Shown here: in pieces, positions 1 to 15,031 of the stretch | Position numbering within the stretch: position 1 is the first letter of the stretch | How the letters are laid out: each line of letters begins with the position of its first letter | Assembly: GCA_022385755.1 (NCBI GenBank) | Contig: MU278364.1 | Location: 248,001-312,000 of the forward strand | Length of the DNA stretch: 64,000 nt | Direction: 5' to 3' | DNA from: Trametopsis cervina | Lineage: Eukaryota > Basidiomycota > Agaricomycetes > Polyporales > Irpicaceae | Translations under genes and position numbers: made by a program | Notes under the pieces: model-generated | Databases searched by the model: none | Seen by the model: the letters and a program-made list of their open reading frames with translations, nothing else | What the model was told of the DNA's origin: nothing

Positions 1-1310
1 GAAATAGTATGACCATCCTTTCAGCACGAGATGTCATACTAATGATTGACGGCAGTCGGCCGCAAACTATAGAGGATGTTTCCTCGCAAGAGCACACAGT
101 CGCAGTGCTGCGCAGGACGTTAACCTCCACAAACGTGAGCAACTTATTTATTCGTGACTCTGTTTCCCTGTTAAACTCAGCATTCAGCTTCCTCATATGC
201 TATTCTACGGCCCACCAGGGACCGGAAAGACGTCGACCATCCTCGCCTTGGCACGCCAACTCTTTGGGTGAGTAGGAGCCATATTCACCCTCACAAGTAG
301 CCCCTAATTAACTCCATTGCAGGCCAGATAATTTCCGATCCCGCGTTCTAGAATTGAACGCCTCAGACGAACGCGGCATCTCCATCGTCCGCGAAAAGAT
401 CAAAGACTTCGCTCGCCAAACACCACGAGCGCAGGTCGGCGTATCATCCGACGGAAAGACATACCCATGTCCCCCGTACAAAATCATCATCCTCGACGAA
501 GCCGACTCAATGACGCAAGATGCACAAGCTGCCCTGCGTCGAATAATGGAGAACTACGCCCGCATAACCAGGTTTTGTTTGGTATGCAACTATGTCACCC
601 GGTGCGCTCTTGTCCTCATCCCTTCCCCGTCCTTCGACTAATTATGGTGTAGTATCATCGACCCACTAGCCTCCCGCTGTTCCAAATTCCGCTTCAAACC
701 CCTCGACAACAGCTCAACCTCAAATCGACTCGCCGCAATCGCCTCAGCAGAGAACATCCCGCTCGACCCCTCCGTCGTCGAAGCCCTCATCAACACCTCC
801 CAAGGCGATCTTCGACGGTCCATCACATATCTCCAATCAGCCTCCCGCCTCGCGAACAGCACAGACCCACCGACACCAATAACCGCTGCCGACATCCAAG
901 AAATCGCAGGCGTGGTACCTGATGCGATTGTCAATGAGTTTGCGAGCACGCTGGGGATTGATATGGACGCGGTGAGCGGTGGTATGGAGATTGACGACAA
1001 GAAGAGCCTCAAGGCTAAGGGATTCGATGACATCCGGCGCAAAGTAAGGCTGATCGTACGGGAAGGATATTCCGCCTCTCAACTTCTTTCCCAAGTACGT
1101 TCTCTCTCTTCCTGTTTCGGGTCTACGAAACTGACGTATGGCTCGCAGTTTCATGATCTCATTGTTGAGCACCCCACACTCCCCGCTCTCCAAAAATCGA
1201 AAAGCGCACTCGCAATAGCGGAAGCAGACAAAGCCCTGTGTGACGGCGCAGACGAGGAACTATGGATACTGGAAGTGGCGCTGCGGGTGCACAAAACGGT
1301 CTCCTCGTAG
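1..1310 (+). CDS. RFC2: Replication factor C small subunit (yeast Rfc2 / human RFC4 type), 5' partial
   Basis: AAA+ ATPase subunit of the pentameric clamp loader that opens PCNA and loads it at primer-template junctions in the nucleus. The readable exons are 1-6, 56-134, 188-267, 323-601, 653-1094 and 1149-1310. Exon 1 is cut by the window edge: only the end of the conserved EKYRP motif (K, first two bases of Y) is visible before a GTATG donor. Motifs seen are Walker A GPPGTGKT, the family signature [10 protein letters not shown], Walker B/DEAD box ILDEADSM, the sensor region [20 protein letters not shown], the [11 protein letters not shown] segment, and the SQGDLRRS sensor 2. The C-terminal collar domain ends in a TAG at 1308-1310. 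The spacing and the [13 protein letters not shown] segment resemble Rfc2/human RFC4 more than the other small subunits. The missing N-terminus should be only a few tens of codons. Confidence 0.95.
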
Positions 1311-1657
1311 CCCATCTACTCACGACGCAGCAGTCTAACTTATACATCATCGCTTTCGACTTCGCTATCACACACAAAAATGGGGGGAAAGTACACCGAC
1401 ACCTTCGCATTTGCATATATATATAACTACACATTAACTATGTTCGAGGCTGAGAAGGGCGACGTGCTGTGAGAGGAGTGAGAAGAGTGAGAGGAGAACG
1501 ATGAGAATGGAGAGATAACGAGCGAGAGAAGAACGTGGAACTCTAATGACATGAGCGACAAGGAGGTGTGACTAGCAAAACGGGTTCTGTCCACAGATTA
1601 AGCGCGAGTGCTGCAGTGCGAGAGCAAGAAGTGGCTGGAAAGTCACTGCACCGCTCC

Positions 1658-3728
1658 TCAGGTATCCACGCTGCTATGTGCACCCGAGACCCCTGCAGAG
1701 TCCAGTCCGGCAGGGTGTTCTGTCGCCTCAATGAGCGGCTTCTGCGCAAGTGAAGACGACGACGAGGAAGGCGAGGACGGAAGGACGTCGTACACCCCTC
1801 CATTCTGCGTATCCTCGCTCACGACGGACGAGGCAAACGACATGGATCGTATAGGCGGAGGAAGCCCGGCCGGTTCAGCTCGCCCAGGTTCAGCAGATGC
1901 AGCGTTCTCATCATGTGCCGGGGTGTGCTCACTAGGGGGAGGCGTAGTGATGATAGGGATAGGGATGGCAGGCGTTTCATCTCTCGTCCGTGAGACCTCG
2001 GGCGGGGGAGGAGCAGGAGGAGACTGCGGTTGAGAAACGGGAGCCGCTGCTTCTTGCTCCGGGGGCGTCGCGACTGCCGTGGCTGCTGTGGTGGCGCTCC
2101 TCAGCGCGGCTTCCAGGGCGCTCATGGACGTACGGCCCCATGCTGTGCTCATTTCCGGGGAAACTCGTGGGGGTGAGGAGGAGCGGGGGTCTGCACTGGC
2201 AGTACGTGCATTGGATGAGGAAGGGGACAGACTAGTAGGAGCTTCGGTGCTTGGGGGTGCATTGGTAGGTGCAGCACTTGATGAAGACCCTGCGTTTGCC
2301 TCTGCAGGCCCAGCTGCAGAACTACCAGCATCGCGCTTCTTCTTTTCCTCCTCCTCTCGCTGCTTCCGTTGTTGCTCCTCGTGGTCAATTAACGACAGCC
2401 GCATCGCTTCCATAATCATCAGCTGCAAAAGTCACAGCATAACTCAGCACGGTCAACATAAGGGCATTCCTTCTTGAGTAACATACCTCTTCCAGATCCT
2501 GTCCACCCATGCCCATATTCCCAAGGAACTGGTTAAGCTCCTGGTTCTGCTGTCTCCTCCTCGCGCGTCTACTTCCTCTCTCAACACTCCCACTGCTCTC
2601 CGGCTGCTCAACCTGCTGGACCTCCTCAGGCGGGATCGCATGCACCCTCCCGCTCGTGATCCCAATCGGGATGAGACGATCGCCCACCTGCCGCATGACG
2701 ATTCTGCGGTTCGCACGGCGCTGCACCGTCGCGCGGACAGCGGCCAACTTGGCCTCCCAGTCCGGTCGGATTTGATCTGCGCGAGAAAATAGGTGTCAGC
2801 GAACGCATGCGCTTTTACGTACGCGTGAGGCCGCGCCCACAGCCCGTGCACGCGCGCTATGTCTCTCACCGATTGTGACCACCTCCGGCGCGTCTGCACC
2901 AAAGCTCTTGCGTCGCTTCTTCATTGCGTTTGCGGGGTTTGAAGTTTCTGCTGTAGTCTTTATGGTATCGAACGATGCGGGTGGCGTCTGAGGGAGCGCG
3001 AGGGTCGCATGAGAGGTGTTAGGAATCCAGTTACGATATGTGGCGGTGAAACAGGATACGTACATAGCCGTCACTGTTAATGCCCGCTCGCCACGGTGGA
3101 GCAGTGTATACGACACCAAAATTCTCCTGGACACAATATGGACATGAAGCTGGTTCAGAGACGAGATGAGTAGTGGTCGGGTCAGCGCGCTTGATCTGTA
3201 CGAAGCATTCGGTGCAAATGGCCTGATCGCAGCACCGAGAGTGATTGATGTTAGAGGGGTAATACTGCAACAAGAGGGATTTAGCTGAAGGAGCACAACA
3301 TGGAGCAAAGGGATACACACCAGGAAACATATTGGACACTCAGCCGCGTCGCGATATATGCCAACTTCCGGTTGTTTGGGAGATTCCTTTGATGCGTCCT
3401 TCGATGAGGCACTCGGCCTCTTGTGGTGTGTCCTCGAGGAGCTAGATGTCACGGACACCGTGTCTGCTCGTGTGCCGGCGGTATCCGCATCGGGAGTCTC
3501 CTGCGGCTGAGGCTCCTTCATGTGTGCCAGAATCTGCTCGTCGTCCCAGGACTCTTCATAGTCCTCGAGCGGTCTATAGAACGGGGCAAGTCTGCGGTCA
3601 ATGATGAGCTGAGTAACAATAGCCTGGTTCCAATCCCGCGGTCCTGTGTAGACACCCTGAGGAGTGAGATACCCGAAGTCGACGGTGTCCTCCTGTTGGC
3701 CGCGTCCCGACGAGGATGCGTTGCCCAT
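1658..3728 (-). CDS. SIP5: SIP5-like RING finger protein with UIM-like motif
   Basis: The N-terminus begins [10 protein letters not shown], a likely N-myristoylation signal (Met-Gly), as in fungal Sip5 proteins (Snf1-interacting). Segments in order: a conserved N-terminal block ([19 protein letters not shown]); a Ser-rich linker; a split RING-like cysteine module, with ECPICF before an intron at about 3280 and then [18 protein letters not shown] and [11 protein letters not shown] after it; an Arg-rich block ([20 protein letters not shown]); and [20 protein letters not shown], which fits the ubiquitin-interacting motif pattern acidic-x-A-x-x-x-S. The last exon (1658-2428) encodes a long Pro/Ser/Ala-rich disordered tail. 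Introns are bridged by family similarity rather than by transcript data. In yeast the protein binds the Snf1 kinase and the Reg1 phosphatase subunit, and the same role is only inferred here. It is convergent with RFC2, with 347 bp between the stop codons. Confidence 0.85.
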
Positions 3729-4716
3729 TCTGGCTTGTTCTGGTTAGTTGTTGGGGGACACGGCGGGCACGTTGGCTGAAGGACGCGGAGGTGGCAACAA
3801 GAAGGAGTCAGATGCACAGAGTCGCGGTTAGAGAGCGTCACACTGCCGTCGGTCGCCAATTCCGTCTCGGTCATAGATGGCGCTTACAGCCTTCTCCGCT
3901 AGATCTCATGAGCTCCCAAACAAACCATCTCCATCCCCGGCTTTACGAGCTCGTCGACCTGTATATTATTCAGAAACATACGCCACATACTGATATGTGC
4001 TGTGTAGAACTGAATTATTCCAGCGCGATTCCTTCCTGCAGACCGACGGCGTTCTGATACCGGCCTTGTAGTAAACGGATTGCATACAGTAGTATATGCC
4101 ATAAGGAAAGTTCTGGCCGCTTGCAAGGACATATCAGTGGAACGTTTATATGGTACCGGTGCAGCTACGGTAGTCCCATCCGACGTGTCGTTATCACTAC
4201 TGCGATTACAACAATAAACGCATCCAATAGATGGACCCGAGTTTCCGTAGGCTATATTGTCGTATGTTTCCCGGCTAGATGGTACGCTTGGAGAATCACC
4301 GGGGGACCCAGCTGTCTCGGGTGCATGGCCAGAAGGTGATCCAGCAAGCGCAATGGCGCAATCGCATACATGTACTTTCCCTCGCTCGTTTATGCTCTCC
4401 TGCCCAGTTTCCCATACGTCGCTCCCTGACCCAATACCATGCAGCATGCAGCGACTGTCTCCTGTTCTCACTGTCGAGCACATCGAGCGCATTTTCACGC
4501 CACTGTGAGAGTTTCCGCCCGGAGGCCTGCTCTGACCCGGGCAGCTGCCACGTCAGCTTTCCTGAATTTTCTCGCTTTTAAGTAACACACTGCAGGTACG
4601 CGCCCAACCGCCACCCACAACACCACACTCGCCAGGTCGACACTTTCCACTGTCTTTTCTGCCCTCTCTGGTCTTGTTGTACTACTACCTTATACCTCAG
4701 CAGCAAGTCTCTGCAC
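3729..4716. other. Intergenic region between SIP5 and the SERCA gene (divergent promoters)
   Basis: About 1 kb separates the two start codons. A 199-codon open frame runs on the minus strand (3899-4498), but it has no recognisable family, no coding-like composition and overlaps equally unconvincing frames on the plus strand, so it is not called as a gene. The stretch just upstream of the pump gene (4600-4716) is pyrimidine-rich, as is common for fungal 5' leaders. Confidence 0.5.
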
Positions 4717-8335
<3,619 letters not shown>

Positions 8336-8951
8336 AGTAGATGCGAACAAGGATGGAAGTGGAGGTGGTGATAGAGAAGAGACGATACTAATTAGCTGTA
8401 CAGCTTTAAAGAACGTGTTCTTTGCGGGTTTTTAATGTAAGCGGTGTGAATGACTTTGCGTGTTTGCATCTGCGCTGTCTATGCCACATCGAACACGATG
8501 CCCAACCAAGCTCGACAGTTCCTCAGCTCGACTACTAAACGCCACGAGCCCCAGTGTTTCTACGAACACATCCAGAGAATTGAATTGCGGCCGGTCACTG
8601 TGAAGGACGCCGACGTCGATTCGCTAATGAAACGGTGCCTTGTTTGAGCTCATAATCCCTCGTCATCGTTCTGATGCACACGATGGGCGGGTCGGGAACA
8701 ATGGGTCGTGCGCCGGAAAGGACGATAGCGAATTTGGGTTGGTTCTGGAAAGTCTATGATATGTGCATTGATTGAGGGGAATATGAGATATAAAGATTAA
8801 TGCGGCTTTCGAGTTGGGATGAGAAGGATGGGAGAACGCTGTATCGACGAGAGGCGGAGGAGGAATTCAAGGAAGGTCACGCATCTTCATCCCAAAAATA
8901 ACCTTCTTATCACCCATTCCACCCCGCCCTAAATTGACGTTACCCATCCCC

Positions 8952-9261
8952 TCAGGCGAGTATCGCCCTCGAGGACGGACGCGTCTGCGAGATCTTGAAT
9001 ACGCGCATGTTCACCATTCCCGAAAACGTCGATTCCGCACCCAATTTGCAAATCCCCGTCCCGGGCGGCCCGCCCATAATGTCGATGTCATGGGGCCTGA
9101 CAAACGGTCTTCGGTCGCCGCGTCACGAGGTCACTCCCCACACATCGAATTTGATGAATTTGACGACGAGGCAGATGAATTACAGTGCTGTGGGGAGCAT
9201 TTGCTATTCGGGGTGTGTGTTTGCTTATCTTCTATCTTGCGAACACCCACGCAGCTGTTGA
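8952..9261 (+). other. Possible orphan exon or gene fragment
   Basis: One frame reads ...SIALEDGRVCEILNTRMFTI PENVDS... with strong C/G preference at third positions up to about 9130, which is typical of coding exons in this genome. It then becomes less convincing and stops at 9259-9261. An AG acceptor lies just upstream (CCTCAG at about 8951-8956). No family is recognised and no partner exons were found. It may be a relic, an exon of an unrecognised gene, or chance. Confidence 0.2.
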
Positions 9262-10520
9262 TGGGATGGGCGTGTGGAGGTTTTGTTTTGCCTGAGTGGG
9301 GCGGGGCGGGGCCGAAGACAAGGTTATTTGTGGTGAGTGGCGGGACTGTACGACGACAACCCGACGAGCTCGACGCTACGCAGAACGTCGGAAGAAGAAT
9401 ACGACCTCTGATAACCAACCCAACCCACAAACCAAGGCAACCCACCTTCCCTCCACACCCTCCCAGACCCTACGCGCCCTCCCCGAACGCGCTCGCGCTC
9501 AACCATCCATCCATACCCGCAGATCCCTGTTCCCAACACCCAGCACACCTTCCCTGTCCATCTGAAACGGCCGTGCGTGTGAACGGCGGAGCGTGGGTAC
9601 GCACAGAACATCCCATCCCATAACAAACTCTAGGCCAGTTCATTACATCCCGCAGGCCGCACGATGGTTCTTCCGCGCGCGAGAAGGAAGAAGGAAGGAA
9701 GCAGGAAGGAAGAAGGAAGTACGTGCGGAGGAGCTCGATTCGTGTGTTGTTGTTCTTGTTCTGCACGCCAGCTCGGCGGCTGTACGCGTGCAATGTCTGT
9801 GCTTTGTTCGTATATGCGCCCCGCTCGATATCACCCCCGCATCGTCCTCGATGACCAGTTGGCGGCGGTGCGGAGATATCACATCCCGCATCGGCTCATC
9901 GTGCGCATTGAATAGAATAGAGGAGAGGCGATCATGATCACACACGCACGAGCTGCATTAGATCTGTCTGCCCCGCTCCGATTGCATTGCAGCAGCACCG
10001 GCGTGACGATCACAACGTTGGTCTGTCAGTGTCAGTGTCAGCGTATCAGCAGTGCCGTATGTTGTATTTATGTTGTATGTTGTGGCAGATCGCACCCCGG
10101 GTTCTCGCTCACGTTCGTCCATCTGCGCGTGCGGGGAGAGACAAGACCAAGACAGATTACAGCGATGCCGGTGAACATCTGAACATACACACGCCACGCA
10201 GATGAAAGCAATCAACGCGGTGCAGGACTCGACGTTTATTGTCACCGCCACCGGAGTCGGACATCGCGCTCTCCCTCCCTCACTCTACTCACAGATGGCC
10301 AGGAAGGAAATGGAAGCAGGGACACGCGGGCACGGATATGATGCACGCACACACGCACGCATGAACCTCCAGTTAGTCGCTCCGCGAAGCACGCACACTG
10401 ACAACACAGCCGCCCTCCTCACGTCTTCTTTTCGTTCGCTGCTCTTCGACGTCCGAGGGAGAAGCCCCGGCAGAACGCTGCCAAGAGCTCCCACAGTCCA
10501 TACACGACCCCGCGGCCGGC

Positions 10521-10542
10521 ACAATACAATACAATACAATAC
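10521..10542. repeat. ACAAT pentanucleotide microsatellite
   Basis: About four tandem copies of ACAAT followed by AC, inside otherwise non-coding DNA. No function is suggested. Confidence 0.9.
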
Positions 10543-10659
10543 GCGGTACACGACCCCACGCCGTTCGCTGCACGAGGCGAGCTCTTCGGTCTCCTCGGAC
10601 GCGCGAACAAACTTAAACTTACTATCCCTCGTATTCGTAATGGGAGGGCGTTGGGCGGC

Positions 10660-11430
10660 GCACGACCACTTTGGAGATTGGGAGCCTTGATGCGAAGCCA
10701 CACACGCACGCACGCTCACTCGCATACAGTCATAAAACGCACACCGACTTGTGAGAACCGCACCTCGGAATCACGTCCCCGCACCAACTTTGGAAACCGC
10801 GAGCCTTGACAAGCCAAATGATGCCCAGCCAGTGTCCTGTAAGCCGACATGTGGACGGACGGGACGGTGCAGACCTGGCTCTCCTTGTATTCAGAATCTG
10901 AGTTTATCGAGCAAGATGAACTCGAATTCGGAATACATCGACGGCTGACGATGTCCTGGCTGTGTCACGCTCCGGCTTTGGGGATCGCAAGCCTTGGCAT
11001 GCCCAGCCACACACTTGCATTCATAGGAAGCTGAATCTTAGGTTATATCCCGATATGTGTGCGCACCTCCGCTGAGCCTTCTTTGGTGCTTGTGTATGAT
11101 CAGGTGTTTGTTTTGAAGACATCTCAGTGTCACGCTTTGCAAGCTCTGATGCCCAGCCTCTCGTACACTCTGGCCAGTCGACATGTGAGACTCACATACC
11201 CACGTCTCAATCACACACACACCTCTTCCGCCCCCTCACCAACTTTGGGCATCGCAAGCCTTCATACTGATACAGCCCACCAAATCTTAAGTTATACTCC
11301 ACCGTGAACCTTCGTACATGCGTGGTCAGAGTTTCGTCCCAGTGTCACGCTCTCACTTTGGAGATTACAAGGCTTGACACACCCGTATTCACACCCATAC
11401 AAACCTCCGAATCTTAAGTTCAACGCAGAC
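10660..11430. repeat. Degenerate repeat family (five cores)
   Basis: Five imperfect copies of a core resembling CACTTTGGAGATCGCAAGCC followed by TTGA start near 10667, 10784, 10974, 11239 and 11353, spaced 114-265 bp apart and in the same orientation. Three are followed 40-60 bp later by a second conserved block close to GAATCTTAAGTT (about 11031, 11284, 11408). Several are preceded by TGTCACGCTC. The intervening DNA is rich in CACACGCACG. The copies are too diverged for a recent expansion and no open frame runs through them, so this looks like an old minisatellite or a decayed tandem array. Confidence 0.75.
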
Positions 11431-11813
11431 ATCTGCAGCCACGCACAAACACCGAACTTACCTCACCGCTGTCTTGAGATCACATTGCACGCACGCACGC
11501 CAAGCCAAGTCAATCTCGATTGTCCTCCCCACTTCGTCGGGACACTTATGAATAATATCGACGTCTGCGAGCCGAGTCTGCAGGGCGAGTCTGATTAGAT
11601 ATATGCGATATATATGATGCTACAATGCGCAGACTACTACGAGTGCCGAGTATACGAGGCTGCGAGTTTACGAGCTACGAGGTGACGAGTGACGAGTTAA
11701 ATGTTGCGTGGAGGGATGCGGTTGTGTGGTGGTTGTGCTAGTCAAATGAGGTGGATGTATGTATGTGGTTGCGTATGTGGGTTGATGTATATGGTTTGGA
11801 TTGGATCGGATGT

Positions 11814-11833
11814 GTGCGTGCGTGCGTGCGTGC
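11814..11833. repeat. GTGC tetranucleotide microsatellite
   Basis: Five tandem GTGC units in the 3' flank of the arrestin-domain gene, followed by A/G-rich DNA (11840-11960). Confidence 0.85.
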
Positions 11834-12216
11834 TAATAATAATGGAGATTGAGATGGAGATGCATCGTTCGATACGAGGAAAGAAACTAAAGAAGTGGAA
11901 GAAAGGAAGAGATAGAGAAGGGAAGGGGAATAAGAAGAAAAGAGACATGAGACATGAGGTTCTAACCTCGGCGAGCCTGCATCTACGGCTCGCGTTCTTG
12001 CGAACCACCTGGAAGGGCGCGGTTGCTTCCTAGAGCCTTGAGGGAGGTTCTCGTCGACGTCCCCGATCCGGCGTATTACGCGAAAGCCAGAGGGATCTTC
12101 CAAGGCACAGCTCGCGTCCAAAGACAGCTGAAGGGCAGCACAGCACAAGCCGTATGTCGCAGGTGCCCTCAATACAAGTGGTCGTTGCACGACACACCTA
12201 GGACGGTCGCCACAGC

Positions 12217-15031
12217 CTACGCACCAGCCCTCCCCTTCCTCCTCCCAATCCCAAGAAACCCAAGCACGTTCCCAGCCCCCCCTCCAACCCCTCCTCCCCT
12301 CTTCGTCCCTCCCATCACTCCTCCCATTACGCCTCCCATTACTCCCCCCGTCCCTCCCGTTGTCCCTGTCCCTGTCCCTCCTGCTCCCCCAACCCCAGCA
12401 CCGATGGAACTGACGGAACCGAGAGAACCGAGAGAAGGTTTGTCAACCCCAGCACCGAGGGAGCCAGCTTGCTCAACCCTCCTCAACTCCTCCTCCCACG
12501 CCAACACAAGCTCTCTCGAATTCTCCTCCCTCTCCCGTTCCCTTGCGCGTTCCCACTCCCGCGCCTTCTCCTTCTCCCTCTCCCGCTCCCACTCACTCGC
12601 CGCCGAGTTATCGAGGTGGTGGTTGGGAGCCGTCGAGTTATCGAGGTGGTGGGAGGCGGCCGAATGATCGAAGTGGTGGTTGGCGGCGTCCAACTCACGC
12701 TGATGTTGGTTCCACACGAGCGCCATAGCACCAGGCCCGCCTATCCCATTCAGCCCCACGAAGCCCGTGTTCATACTCTTGAACGTCGCTCCATCATCAT
12801 CCGGTGGCGGGCGTGAGGGCGGGGACTCGCCGGTCGGGTACGCTCCACGCTCCCTATCTCGTTCACGGTCCCGACGTCTCCGCGAACTCGAGTGCGAGAA
12901 CGGGTCAGATGACGAGCTCTCGCTCGCAGACGACAAATCGCTCTCTCCCACCCTCGGCCCCATCCTCTGGGGCACAGGCACCGGGATCGGCACCGCCATA
13001 GTCGACCCGCGCATCCTCATCCCAACATCCTCAGCATCCCTCGGTCCCGCACTCGTATGCGGCCTCCTGCTGCTCTTCCTCTTCGTCCTGCCCGCATCCA
13101 TTCTGCTCCCATCCATATTCGCACCCGAGTTAGTGTTGGACAAGACCTTCGAACGCGACGACGGCGGAGGCAGGGACGCAGAGGGCGACGTCGAGGGCGA
13201 TATAGACTGCGCTTTCGACTTCGAGGACACTTCGGCCGATTTTGGGGGTGCGTATCGGAAGTAGAGGGTGTTGGAGTGGGGGTCTGCGGAGGGGGACGAG
13301 GGGCGCGGGGTGGGGTCTGTGGTGGATTTGTCGGGTTTGGTGGTGGTGGAGGCGGGATGGTCGGCGTGTGAGCTCGATGCGCGGCTTTTCGAGGTCGCGC
13401 GGGCTTCGGCGAAGAGGGCTTGCGCTTGGCGACGTTCGGCGTCGTTTGTTAGCACGGCTAGGACTTCGCGCGGGGCGAGCTCGATGCTCTCAGTGCCGGA
13501 TGAGGACGTGACGATGACCTGCAACGAAAGAACACAAGTTCATTATGCGCATCGAGTAGAATAAAGGAACGAACGCACCTTCATCCGGACCCAAAAGCTC
13601 ACAGCACCCAAACTGCCCCTCATCGTCTCCCCCATCGACCACCTCGAATGACTGCGCACAGGCCACGGCAGCGAGATAGTCTTGCTCCACACGCCCGTCT
13701 CCTTATCGAAATTGAACGCGTTGCCTTCTGCGGCTGCAATAGTGTTTACGATACTTTTGTTCGATTGCGCGGTTGTGGGGGAGATGGGGGATGTCGGGAC
13801 GATGGTGGTTGGGCTTGAGACCATGTGGGGGGAGTCGGTGTTGGAGGTGTCGAGGAGGGGCGAACGGGATGTTACTGTGACGCTGGAGGCGATGGTGAGC
13901 GTGCTCCGCGAGGCCATGTCGTATGCCGTATCGCCGTCGTAGAACTCTTTCCTGTCTTCGTGGGGGTCTGGTGCGCTGCTCGATACCGATATCGGGGGCG
14001 AGTGGATGTTGTGCGCGAACTGATGAGCGAACGGGGATGGTGAATGTGTTTCTGCGTCGTACAGCTCTATTCGCCTCTCCACCAGCACCGACGCACTGCG
14101 TATCGACACAGTCCGGTCCAGAGGTCGAATGAAGACAGAGATGAAGAGCAGGTCGCTCGGCCCTATTGGATAAGAGGGTGTTGAGATGTTGTATTGCAGT
14201 ACTGGTGCACGAGGTTTCGACGTCGCATACGATAGGACAGGCAGTGGCGATTCTGACGAAGAGGCAGCGTGTTGAGAGGCAGCGACCAGCGGAGGGTGCA
14301 CATCGGGCAAGGGAGGCGGCAGGTCATACCGGATGAGGAGGAGGTCGAAGGACTTCATGATCCTCGAGCCCACTGATGGAATGGGCGCGTGCTCGAGGAC
14401 TGGGCGGACGGCAATCGCAGTCGAGGATCAACGCGCGCCAAGACATCATCACATATTCCGGTACATGATGAATTCAGCGGCGTACGCGCGGTCCGAGAGA
14501 CAGGACACGACAGGGATTGGCAAATGGTGGCAGATGGACGCGGGGCGTGCAGATGGTGTGCAGAATAGAATAGGATAGGATGTGACAGGGTGGTTGTGAA
14601 GGGACGGCGCGGTCAGCGGACGGACGGCAGACAGTCAGCACACGGTTTCACTCACCAGCCTCGATCCTCCAATACGTCCTGTAATCCAAGTAGTTTGCCG
14701 AACTGAAGCCAGCAATGCGCCGAGGGAGGGTGATCTTGAACGTGTACTCGGACTCGCCGAGGTCGGCGTATTCAACCCCGTCGGGTTTGCGCCAGAGGGT
14801 CTGGGAGTACTCGACGAGGAGCCGATGTTCGTGCGCGCCGATGCGCTGGCGGGCCTCGTAGGCGCGGACGGAGACGGTGAGCGACTTTGCTAGCGCGGGC
14901 TTGAGGTCCTCTTCGAGACGTGTGGTGACTATGCCGTCGACGCGGACGGGCGTGAGGCCCAGGTAGCCCTGGAAGGGGAAGTGCCGCGAGCTGGGGTTGC
15001 CGCGGGCGGGGGAGAGGGTGACCTTGACCAT
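12217..15031 (-). CDS. Arrestin-domain protein with long disordered C-terminal tail
   Basis: Three exons (14656-15031, 13579-14399, 12217-13518) join in frame to 832 residues. Exon 1 encodes an arrestin N-like beta-sandwich (VKVTLSPARG...GYLGLTPVRVDGIVTTRLEE... WRIEA). Exon 2 continues with arrestin C-like strands (SRIMKSFDLLLIRYDLPPPL, SYPIGPSDLLFISVFIRPLD, KTISLPWPVRSHSRWSMGET). The last exon finishes the fold (VIVTSSSGTESIELA) and then becomes low complexity: Ser/Arg-rich, an HH-rich imperfect repeat (NHHFDHSAASHHLDNS...), an E/R/W-rich probable helix (EWEREREKEKAREWERARER), and a Gly-rich end with three GGVM repeats. Fungal alpha-arrestins typically recruit Rsp5-type ubiquitin ligases to membrane proteins. 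I did not see a convincing PPxY motif, so that role is inference. The first intron is 256 nt, unusually long for this locus. Confidence 0.8.

Larger units (their letters stand above)
8336..12216. other. Gene-poor, low-complexity interval
   Basis: No confident gene in 3.9 kb. It holds short GA/CT-rich runs (for example AGGA-type repeats around 9683-9720), CA/CACG-rich DNA, microsatellites and a degenerate repeat family (separate entries). Two stretches have slightly coding-like frames: 8498-8647 (MPNQARQFLSS...) and 8952-9260 (see the separate entry). The other long frames (for example 10202-10690 plus, 11738-12190 minus) overlap each other on both strands and have compositions expected from GC-rich repeats. 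The 5' part includes the 3' UTR of the SERCA gene, and the far right part is the 3' flank of the arrestin gene. Confidence 0.5.

Noticed and set aside
3899..4498. 199-codon minus-strand open frame upstream of the SERCA gene
   Set aside because: No family, no coding-like codon use, overlaps plus-strand frames of similar quality, and lies where two divergent promoters are expected.
10202..10690. 162-codon plus-strand frame in the gene-poor interval
   Set aside because: Driven by CACGCACG-type low-complexity DNA; no conserved motif, and it overlaps equally long minus-strand frames.
12023..13264. Plus-strand frames opposite the arrestin tail (214 and 165 codons)
   Set aside because: Antisense of Pro/Ser/Gly-rich coding DNA; repeated prolines simply mirror the Gly-rich sense protein.
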